From CAWBUW01 sp963792075 (lineage in GTDB: Bacteria > Chloroflexota > Anaerolineae > Anaerolineales > UBA4823), in the NCBI GenBank assembly GCA_963792075.1, contig CAWBUW010000012.1, positions 558,001 to 622,000 of the forward strand: a DNA stretch of 64,000 nucleotides, read 5' to 3'. The notes beneath the pieces were generated by a model, which searched no databases, was not told the origin of the DNA, and saw only the letters and a program-made list of their open reading frames with translations. The position numbers were made by a program, and so were the translations under genes. Below are positions 28,669 through 35,598 of the stretch, in pieces (position 1 is the first letter of the stretch; the number at the start of each line of letters is the position of its first letter).

Positions 28669-29547
28669 TTACCCAAGTTCCAGGTCGTAGTCCAGTGCTT
28701 TTTCTCCAGCCTGCTTTCCATCTCCCCCATGCGGCAGCACGGTGATTTTTTTCTCTTTCGGCTTGCCCTCCGCGGGCCAAACTACCAGGGTATATTCCCC
28801 CGGCAGCAAACCTCCCAGAATAAAATGACCTTCTTCGTTCGTTGTATCGAACAATCCGGTACCCTTGATCGCCACCTGGATGCCCGCTTTGGGCTTTTCT
28901 TTCTCTCGCACCGAGCCACTGATAAACACAATCTCTTGATCTCTGCCCTCTTGATACAGTTCCCAATAGCGCGGCAGCCGCCGGGCCTGGCCAGTGCGGA
29001 TCGAGAAAGTGCGTACGATTGGGCCGGTGACCTCTTTCCAGGGATCCAGCGCTAAGGTCACCAGGTAAGAGATGCTCGGACGCATCTCGTTATCCAACGA
29101 GCTCCACACCTCGGCCGGGTTGGTCAACTTATCATGGCTGGCCAGGCGGGCCTGGATTTCAAAGGGCGGATTCCGTAATGTGCCCAGCAGCCGGTCCTCC
29201 GGCAGGATGGGGAAGCGGAAGAGCGCCATCAGGCAGCGTGTCAGCAGCCGGTGCTCATCGTCAGGCTCTGCCGCCCAGGTGGTCAGCATGTAATAGGCGT
29301 CTATCCGGTAGGGCATACGTTTCATCTTCGCCAGGTTATCCCCATCCGCTGACAGGCGTTCCCAGCCATGCTGGCGCAGGGTCACATTCTCGCGCACATC
29401 GTACAGGAAGAAATTGATGGTCGGCTTGGATACCCGCGCGCTCCATTCACGCTTGGGCTGGTCAAAGCTAACATCGATCTCCCCATTTTTGATGGGTAGC
29501 TCAGCGATCAACAACTGTCGAATGGTTTCATCAAGGTCAGATAACAT
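28669..29547 (-). CDS. Tail terminator protein (DUF4255/Afp16-like) with a C-terminal beta domain
   Basis: 292 residues. Residues 1-185 match the DUF4255 pattern (MLSDLDETIRQLLIAELPIK, SKPTINFFLYDVRENVTLRQ, YYMLTTWA, FRFPILPEDRLLG), the family of Afp16-type tube/sheath terminators. Residues about 205-292 add a carboxypeptidase-regulatory-like beta domain (VFISGSVREKEKPKAGIQVA, FILGGLLPGEYTLVVW). The added domain would sit at the distal cap and may be exposed. The gene precedes the sheath by 156 bases. Confidence 0.9.
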   Translation of the reverse strand: MLSDLDETIRQLLIAELPIKNGEIDVSFDQPKREWSARVSKPTINFFLYDVRENVTLRQHGWERLSADGDNLAKMKRMPYRIDAYYMLTTWAAEPDDEHRLLTRCLMALFRFPILPEDRLLGTLRNPPFEIQARLASHDKLTNPAEVWSSLDNEMRPSISYLVTLALDPWKEVTGPIVRTFSIRTGQARRLPRYWELYQEGRDQEIVFISGSVREKEKPKAGIQVAIKGTGLFDTTNEEGHFILGGLLPGEYTLVVWPAEGKPKEKKITVLPHGGDGKQAGEKALDYDLELG

Positions 29548-29591
29548 GCTTTCATCAACCTGTTGGCGGGATCACGCCAAAATATGGTGAA

Positions 29592-29927
29592 CTAAGGCAC
29601 GGGTAGGTTGCCATACAACATGGCCCAAACATGAGCGCGATGCGCTTGCACCCATTGCAGCAGATTGGGGATATGGTTATCCTCCAGCCAGGAGGCCGGG
29701 TTATACCAGTGAGGCCCGGTGGTTTCAATTTGCTCCCGGCTGCTGCGCCCGACATTGAACAATTCAATCCGCTGCAAGAAAAACTGTTCGACGGTGGGCG
29801 TTACCACCGGGCCGCCATCGGTCATCACAGCGAACATGAAATCTAACAAAGGCTGTCCGCCGGGGAAAAAGCTGCCGCTGCCGGCCGGAATGGTTGGGGC
29901 AGCGCCTCGCGGCGGGCCTCTCCCCAA
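29592..29927 (-). CDS. C-terminal part of candidate eCIS cargo, after a frameshift
   Basis: This frame overlaps the end of the 31024 gene and carries protein-like sequence LLDFMFAVMTDGGPVV, then VEQFFLQRIELFNVGRSS and HIPNLLQWVQAHRAHVWAM. It ends 44 bases before the DUF4255 gene. One extra base in the run at 29862-29870 (five A and four G on the plus strand) would join it to the upstream frame as one protein of about 477 residues. I do not recognise the domain. Confidence 0.6.
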   Translation of the reverse strand: MGRGPPRGAAPTIPAGSGSFFPGGQPLLDFMFAVMTDGGPVVTPTVEQFFLQRIELFNVGRSSREQIETTGPHWYNPASWLEDNHIPNLLQWVQAHRAHVWAMLYGNLPVP

Positions 29928-31024
29928 TCCAGTTGGGCCAAATCCCGTATGGTACGATCATCCGCGCGGGCAATCACGCGCAACATACGGATACAGGCTT
30001 GCGCCACAGGATAATAATAGCGGCTCCAGAGTGTACCAATTAAGGGGATCGCGTCGGCAAAACTCATGGCAATATCGATCACCGCCAGACCCTGCTCAAA
30101 ACGGTTGATCGAATTTTGCGCTTCTCCTACCGCCTGGTTATCCACGCCGGTCAGGGTAGACACAGCCCGCACCGCGGTCAACACCTGGTTGACTCTCGTA
30201 ACCACCTGGCCTACAAACTCACTGCCACGTGCAATGGTACCCAACACTTCTGCTGTCCGCGCCATGCGAATGTTCTGGGCTATGGTAGAGCCCCAGTCCG
30301 CAACCTGCTGGACACGCTCGTTATATTCTTTGATTTTATCCAGCGCATCTCGTACCACGGCAACCTGATCAGGAACGCCTTCGATAAAGGCATAATGGAG
30401 TCGCTCCGCCAGGTCATCCTCAAGCTGCGAGGTATCTTGCGCCTGTGCTTCCGCAATCGGGGTAACCGCATCCACCAGGCGCTGCCGGGCCTGTGACAAC
30501 TGCCGGTCATAGAACTGCTGCACTGCCTGCCCGTATGCATTTAAATTGTGGGCATCGAGTTGGGTTAAGGGGCCCTCTTCATCAAACTGTTCGGCGTAGT
30601 TACGCGTTTCGCTGAAGAAGTCCGTGATGGCTTGCCGCGCTTCGGGATCCACCCCCCCTTCTCCTTCGCGTTCTCCCATCACATCCTGGATATTACTCAG
30701 GCGAATGAGGACTCCTAACAATCCACGGCGCGCCTGCTCGCGGTTGCTCGCCTGCCCCAGCTCAAAAGGCATATTCCAAACTGGCGGTGGATCCGGTATG
30801 CGCTGTACCAACCTGCGCTGCAGCGCCGGGTTCCCTAGCCTGAGGTACGCTGAGACCGCCCGGTTACCGACACGGCTTTGCAGATTCCGGACCTGGTCCA
30901 CAACAAGCAGCGGAGCAGCCAGTTCAAGCGGCTGCTGAACCGAGGCATCCGATCTCCTGGCGGAGGTCTTCAGCGCCTGGCTGGCAGCGTTGGCCTGTTT
31001 ACTTGGGGCGTGCTCTCTGCTCAA
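29843..31024 (-). CDS. Candidate eCIS cargo/effector protein, N-terminal part
   Basis: 393 residues translated, of which the last dozen are probably out of frame. The TTG start is supported by GGAG seven bases upstream. Residues about 40-75 contain LQSRVGNRAVSAYL and LVQRIPDPPP, closely like the LQRTVGNRAVQRML/LVQR segment of the neighbouring DUF4157 protein. The rest is mainly helical (about 80-330), with a hydrophobic stretch SINRFEQGLAVIDIAMSFAD and PLIGTLWSRYYYPV that might insert into membranes. Position next to the ATPase and DUF4157 genes and the shared motif suggest cargo, but the activity is unknown. Confidence 0.7.
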   Translation of the reverse strand: MSREHAPSKQANAASQALKTSARRSDASVQQPLELAAPLLVVDQVRNLQSRVGNRAVSAYLRLGNPALQRRLVQRIPDPPPVWNMPFELGQASNREQARRGLLGVLIRLSNIQDVMGEREGEGGVDPEARQAITDFFSETRNYAEQFDEEGPLTQLDAHNLNAYGQAVQQFYDRQLSQARQRLVDAVTPIAEAQAQDTSQLEDDLAERLHYAFIEGVPDQVAVVRDALDKIKEYNERVQQVADWGSTIAQNIRMARTAEVLGTIARGSEFVGQVVTRVNQVLTAVRAVSTLTGVDNQAVGEAQNSINRFEQGLAVIDIAMSFADAIPLIGTLWSRYYYPVAQACIRMLRVIARADDRTIRDLAQLDWGEARREALPQPFRPAAAAFSPADSLC

Positions 31025-31102
31025 ACTGCGTCTCCATTCAAACCCAAAACATGACTACCTGAGAGTCTTTGTTTCCTACCCTGTACCGTGGTGGAATTTT
31101 CT

Positions 31103-31864
31103 CTAAGAGGCTACCTCTTCCTCATCCTCTTCCTGGCGTTGCAGGCGTTTCATCTGGACCTCTTCTTCATCCTCTTCCTGGCGCTGCAGGCTTTTCATCT
31201 GGACTTCCTCTTCTTCCTCTTCTTGGCGCTGCAGGCGTTGGGTCTGAACATCTTCTTCCTCTTCTTCGGCCTGCCGCTGCACGGGCTGGCTTAATGCTGA
31301 TTTCGCCACTGTATCAGCCTCCTGCTCAAAGGAGTCGTTGGGAGCGTTAACAGACATCTTGTCACCACCGGGGACCGCGCCGCTGCTCTGCTGCACGACG
31401 TGCGTCAGCTCGTGCGCCAGCAGTTCCTGCCCACCCGATGAGCCTGGGTTATACGCTCCTTCTCGGAAGAAGATATCGCTGCCCGTTGTGAATGCAACTG
31501 CCCCCACTTTCTCGTTCAATTCATGCGCATCGCTCGAGGTATGCACACGCACATTGCTGAAATCCTGCCCCATGGCGCCGCCCATCTGGCGCTGGACGTT
31601 CGCATCCAGGGCCTGCCCGCCGCCGCGCTGCTGGTTGATCCGCCCGGCGGTGTCATCATCCAGCTCAAAAGCGCCATCGCCGCTGCGCTGCACCAGCATG
31701 CGCTGCACTGCACGGTTGCCTACGGTACGCTGCAGACTGGCGACGACCTCGGCCGGGTCATGCGGTGCCTTGTCGGCTCCATCCACCTGTTTGACCGGTT
31801 CCTGGGTTTCTGGTTTGCGCGCTTTCAGCACCTGGTTTTCCTGAGTTATGACCTCTTTCGTCAT
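31103..31864 (-). CDS. DUF4157 metallopeptidase-like eCIS protein with acidic tandem repeats
   Basis: 253 residues from the ATG with AAAGGAG eight bases upstream. The N-terminal part carries LQRTVGNRAVQRMLVQR; the central DUF4157 domain has ARVHTSSDAHELN-like sequence (here RVHTSSDAHELNEKVGAVAF) and the zinc motif HELTH at about residue 150, with a downstream FEQEAD. The last 60 residues are four tandem units of about 15 residues, each [LV]QRQ followed by Glu/Asp and VQMK. DUF4157 proteins are strongly associated with eCIS loci and are suspected cargo or cargo-processing factors. It is the first gene after the predicted promoter at 31936. Confidence 0.9.
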   Translation of the reverse strand: MTKEVITQENQVLKARKPETQEPVKQVDGADKAPHDPAEVVASLQRTVGNRAVQRMLVQRSGDGAFELDDDTAGRINQQRGGGQALDANVQRQMGGAMGQDFSNVRVHTSSDAHELNEKVGAVAFTTGSDIFFREGAYNPGSSGGQELLAHELTHVVQQSSGAVPGGDKMSVNAPNDSFEQEADTVAKSALSQPVQRQAEEEEEDVQTQRLQRQEEEEEEVQMKSLQRQEEDEEEVQMKRLQRQEEDEEEVAS

Positions 31865-31935
31865 TTTCAACACTCCTTTAGCAAACGCCTTAAACGCCGC
31901 CGCCAACCAGTTCGACGTGGTTAGCAGGTTTCCAT

Positions 31936-31964
31936 ATATTATTCAAAGATAACGATAAGCGCAA
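31936..31964 (-). promoter_or_regulatory. Predicted promoter of the eCIS structural operon
   Basis: The minus strand shows TTGCGC (31959-31964), a 17-base spacer and TAATAT (31936-31941). Transcription would begin near 31929, about 65 bases before the DUF4157 start, and could run through the whole eCIS set, where genes follow each other closely. Confidence 0.5.
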
Positions 31965-32244
31965 AAAATATTGCGAATGGGTCAGGGGGGAAAAAGTAAA
32001 ACACCGGGGTTGTGGTGTAAGCAGGGCTTGCTTCCGGCGTACTGGCTCCGGAACAGGGCAGCTATTTGCCCAATCCTGCTCATTCTGCTTTGAACTGTCG
32101 TAATGGTCCACCATTTGTAACCGGTCTTTCGAAACAAAATGCAACGAATGGATGGAGGAGCGGTAATCTATGGTTCTTAGCGATAAAAAATATTTTGCAG
32201 TTTCATTGTACCGCAAAAAAGGCGATTTCAAACACTCAGTCTGT
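31965..32244. other. Intergenic stretch between eCIS ATPase and DUF4157 genes
   Basis: Together with the promoter, about 380 bases separate the two genes. A minus-strand frame (31890-32255) exists but has no recognisable protein pattern and covers the promoter. I see no hairpin or repeat here; it probably holds upstream control sequence. Confidence 0.45.
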
Positions 32245-34461
32245 TCATTCACCAAGCATCATTTCGGTTTCACCAACCAGCCGGCCCATTTTTTGCAACT
32301 CGCGCCGCGTCCCGTGCATGAGGTGCCTCATGGCTACTATGCCGCTATCTGAGGCCGCCAGGTAAGCAGCATTCACCAGGATATTACGAATATTCCCGCC
32401 CGCCAGTTTGAACCGCCTGGCCAGCAGCCTGAAATCCACATCCTCGCCTCGGGGAACTTCGCGAGGGAACAGCGTTTCCCAGATGCGCAGCCGGTCTGCC
32501 TCTTCAGGGAAGGGGAAATCTACTGCGAACTGCAGGCGGCGGGTAAAAGCCTCGTCCAGGTTTGCCCGCAAGTTTGTCGCCAGGATGGTCACCCCATCAT
32601 ACGCCTCCATCCGTTGGAGCAGATAGCTGATCTCGATATTCGCATACCGGTCATGTGAATCGCGCACCTCGGAGCGTTTGCCAAACAATGCATCCGCTTC
32701 ATCGAAAAACAAGATAGCATTGCTGGCCTCTGCCTCGTTAAATATACGTTCCAAATTCTTTTCGGTTTCACCAATATATTTGCTGATCACCGTGGACAGG
32801 TCAATTTTATACAGGTCAAGCCCCAACTCAGCCGCGATCACTTCTGCCGCCATCGTCTTGCCTGTGCCGGGTGGCCCGGCAAACAGCGCCGTAATCCCGC
32901 GGCTGGCGACCAGCTTCTTCCCGACCCCCCACTCATCCAGCACACGCGGGCGCTGGCGGACCGTGTTTACCACCTCACCCAGCATCGCAATCTGGTCGCC
33001 GGGCAGGATGATATCCGCCCAGCCGAAGCGCGGTGCGATCTTGTTTGCCAGGCTGGAAAGGCGCGGGTTCGAATATAAGCGGGCAGCCGCAAACAAGTCA
33101 GCGCTGCGCAGCTCAACCCCATTCTGGGCCGCGCGATCGCGGGCAAAGCCCACTGCATCGTGGATCTGGGAGGTGGAAAGCGCAAACTGTCCCGCCAGGC
33201 TGTCTACCAGCCATTCGACTAACAGGCCCTCACTTACCTCCCTGGTTGGCAGCGCCTGGCGTAAATAATGCGCCCAAAGAGCACGCCGCTGTACATAAGC
33301 CGGCATCGGGAAGCTCATCCACAGCGTATGCCGCGGCCCGTCTATCCCGCCTGAACGCCAACTGTTGCGCCCCGAGAGGATGATCAAACCGGGGAAAGCC
33401 ATCACCTCAGCCAGGAGCCCCGGTTGAGCCAGCCCATCGGATAGGCAGGCATCCCAGCCCGTCAGGAAGGGGATCGCATCGTGCAGCATCGCATCTCTCA
33501 GCGCCAGGCGCAGTAGATGTGGCCCAACCTGAGCCGGCTGTTGATCCTCGCTGCCACTGCTGCCCGCCAGCGCAGACATTTGCACCAGCATCAAGGGACG
33601 CTGCTTCCGGGCCGCGAAACGCAGCGCGGCCATTTCCTGTCCGGCAAGATCCAGGCCGCTAAAAGCGATGAGTGGCGGCTGGTCTCTCTTCCAGATCGTC
33701 TGCAGCCATTCATCCAGATCATGCACATATTTATCTTCAGGTTGGTCTTCTAAGCCAGCCCCGGGCCGGCGCAGTTGCACCACGCCCCCAATCTCCGGAT
33801 TAGGACGGTATTGGCCCAGAAGCCAGGCGACCACGCTCTCATCCGCCTGCAAATTCTGCCCCAGGAGGATCCCCGGACGCCCTGCTTCCGTGCTGCGCTC
33901 CAGCAGCCTCCAGTATCCTAACGGCCTGTCATCCCCAAACCGCGGCAGCCAATGCAGCCGGTCTACACCCGGTGAGCAGAGTAAATCCAGCACCAGGTTT
34001 ACTCCGGGGCGTTTCCTGGTCACGTCATCCTGCAAATATCCAAATAAGCGCTCGTAGCGCAAATCCAGACTCGCCAGCACGCACACTAAAAACGCGTCCA
34101 GGTCGAATGGATCCAACCCCAGCGCCTCAACCAGCTTCTGCAAACGCAGAGGTTCCCCCCGTTCCGCAGCCTGCTTAACCAACGTCTCTGATTGCTGCGC
34201 TGTATTTTGCAGCGCCTGGCTGTACGCTTGCTCAATTTCCTCGGTCAGTTGGACAGAAGCCCCCCAATTTCCTCCCAAAGGGCGATCCAGCAACGCCACG
34301 GCTTCGCCATCCGAAACGTATAATCCCCGGAAAGCGTCCTCAACGTTCTGACCAGCCGCCTGCCAGCGTTGCACCTGGCGGCGGATCAGCAGATCAATCC
34401 GTCCAAGTTCAGCCAGCAGATGTGAAAAGCTCAAATTATCCGGTGTTGAAGGCGAATTCAT
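32245..34461 (-). CDS. eCIS AAA+ ATPase (Afp15-like)
   Basis: 738 residues from MNSPSTPDNL. An N-terminal helical region and a degenerate AAA-like part (about 50-430) precede a C-terminal AAA+ domain with Walker A GPPGTGKT near residue 528, Walker B ILFFDEADALFGKR near 583 and the sensor/arginine motif EAFTRRLQFAVDFPFP. This architecture is the hallmark ATPase of eCIS loci (Afp15/PVC15), thought to help assembly. No Shine-Dalgarno precedes the ATG, but an A/T-rich TATAAT lies nine bases upstream, so the mRNA may be leaderless. It is separated by 384 bases from the DUF4157 gene. Confidence 0.94.
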   Translation of the reverse strand: MNSPSTPDNLSFSHLLAELGRIDLLIRRQVQRWQAAGQNVEDAFRGLYVSDGEAVALLDRPLGGNWGASVQLTEEIEQAYSQALQNTAQQSETLVKQAAERGEPLRLQKLVEALGLDPFDLDAFLVCVLASLDLRYERLFGYLQDDVTRKRPGVNLVLDLLCSPGVDRLHWLPRFGDDRPLGYWRLLERSTEAGRPGILLGQNLQADESVVAWLLGQYRPNPEIGGVVQLRRPGAGLEDQPEDKYVHDLDEWLQTIWKRDQPPLIAFSGLDLAGQEMAALRFAARKQRPLMLVQMSALAGSSGSEDQQPAQVGPHLLRLALRDAMLHDAIPFLTGWDACLSDGLAQPGLLAEVMAFPGLIILSGRNSWRSGGIDGPRHTLWMSFPMPAYVQRRALWAHYLRQALPTREVSEGLLVEWLVDSLAGQFALSTSQIHDAVGFARDRAAQNGVELRSADLFAAARLYSNPRLSSLANKIAPRFGWADIILPGDQIAMLGEVVNTVRQRPRVLDEWGVGKKLVASRGITALFAGPPGTGKTMAAEVIAAELGLDLYKIDLSTVISKYIGETEKNLERIFNEAEASNAILFFDEADALFGKRSEVRDSHDRYANIEISYLLQRMEAYDGVTILATNLRANLDEAFTRRLQFAVDFPFPEEADRLRIWETLFPREVPRGEDVDFRLLARRFKLAGGNIRNILVNAAYLAASDSGIVAMRHLMHGTRRELQKMGRLVGETEMMLGE

Positions 34462-34514
34462 AATATTTATATTATATATCTTTTGTCCGATTTTGATACA
34501 CCGAAGATGGAGGA

Positions 34515-34565
34515 GGTTGGGGGTTGAGCACACTGCGCAAAGCGCAGCGTGCTCAACCCCCAACC
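34515..34565. repeat. Long intergenic hairpin
   Basis: The arms 34515-34538 and 34542-34565 pair over 24 bases with one mismatch around an AAA loop. It lies between the divergent ATPase and DppA-like genes, just upstream of the ATPase promoter region, so it is not at a gene end. Confidence 0.65.
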
Positions 34566-34665
34566 CCTCTATTCCATAAAATCCGCGGAGAGGCGAAGAT
34601 TAACAATTTGAAAATGCCCGCCCGGTGATACAATCGGGTTATTCTACCAATACCTTCTCTCTGGC

Positions 34666-34733
34666 AGTGGGGCTGTCCCCAAAAGCTTCTTTTGGGACAG
34701 CCCCACTACCAAAATAATTTTCGGAGAGGTTCT
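34666..34733. repeat. Hairpin with dispersed repeat border
   Basis: The hairpin arms (34666-34685 and 34689-34707) read gtggggctgtcccc and its complement; a closely similar hairpin occurs at 43751-43790. The right border actaccaaaataattttcgg, continuing to aggttct at 34732, is the same as that of the element at 25196-25282 with two differences. Confidence 0.7.
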
Positions 34734-34754
34734 CAACCATTCACAGGAGGCTTT

Positions 34755-35579
34755 ATGAAAATTCTAATTGCGGCAGACATGGAAGGCATCACGGGTGTAG
34801 TCAACTGGGACCAGGTCAACACCTCCCACCCTGAATACCAACGCTTTCGCCGTTTGATGACTGCCGATGTCAACGCCGCCGTACGCGGTGCATACGATGC
34901 AGGGGCTTCAGAAGTGGTCGTCACGGATGGCCACAATTACGGGCGTAATATTTTAATTGAAGAACTAGATGCACGCGCACGCCTGAACAGCGGATCACCT
35001 CACCCGCTCTCGATGGTGCAGGGCGTGGATCAAGGAGTAGATGGCGTCCTCTTCGTTGGCTACCATGCGCGCGGTGGTTCACAGTACGCCACCCTCGACC
35101 ACACCTGGTCAGATGAGCGCGTCGCCAATTTATCACTCAACGGTCGCCTTACCGGCGAACCTGGTTTGAACGGCGCGGTCTGCGGCCATTTTGGCGTCCC
35201 GATCTTGATGGTATCTGGCGACCAGACCGTCTGCGCTGAGGTGCGGGACTGGTTTGGGGAAGTCGAGACCGCGGTGGTCAAAACCGCCACCGGTCGTTTC
35301 GCGGCTGAATGCCTACCCCCTCAGGTCACCCAGGCACTGATCCAAGACGCGGCTTTCCGCGCCGTCATGCGCCTGAAAGCGGGCCAGGCCCCGCAGCCGC
35401 TTAAACTCCCCAGCCCCATCACGATGGTGCTCGAGTTCAACCAGTCCGAGATGGCAGATCGAGCAATGACCTTGCCCGGTGTCCGCCGTTTGGAAGATCG
35501 CCGCATCGAATACCAGGCGACTGACATGGTGACCATTTACAACGTCTTCCGCTCTCTGCTCTCGCTGGCCCGAGGCTGA
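34755..35579 (+). CDS. M55 family D-aminopeptidase (DppA-like)
   Basis: 274 residues from the ATG four bases after AGGAGG. It matches the M55 metallopeptidase pattern: the zinc ligands D8 and E10 in ADMEGITGV, VTDGHN at about 57-62, GYHARGG at about 101-107 and GEPGLNGAVCGHFGVP at about 131-146. DppA of Bacillus subtilis removes N-terminal D-amino acids such as D-Ala from peptides. The gene starts a plus-strand set with an NlpC/P60 fusion and a dipeptide epimerase, which together fit breakdown of murein peptides. It diverges from the eCIS ATPase. Confidence 0.92.
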   Translation: MKILIAADMEGITGVVNWDQVNTSHPEYQRFRRLMTADVNAAVRGAYDAGASEVVVTDGHNYGRNILIEELDARARLNSGSPHPLSMVQGVDQGVDGVLFVGYHARGGSQYATLDHTWSDERVANLSLNGRLTGEPGLNGAVCGHFGVPILMVSGDQTVCAEVRDWFGEVETAVVKTATGRFAAECLPPQVTQALIQDAAFRAVMRLKAGQAPQPLKLPSPITMVLEFNQSEMADRAMTLPGVRRLEDRRIEYQATDMVTIYNVFRSLLSLARG

Positions 35580-35598
35580 AAGGCACTGGAGACTTAAT

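Noticed and set aside
29862..29870. Programmed -1 frameshifting in the candidate cargo gene
   Set aside because: The run does not form a proper X-XXY-YYZ slippery heptamer in the reading frame and no downstream structure is evident, so an indel or sequencing error is more likely.
31890..32255. A 121-codon minus-strand frame between the eCIS ATPase and DUF4157 genes
   Set aside because: No recognisable pattern, no ribosome-binding site, and it covers the predicted promoter and the true start of the DUF4157 gene.
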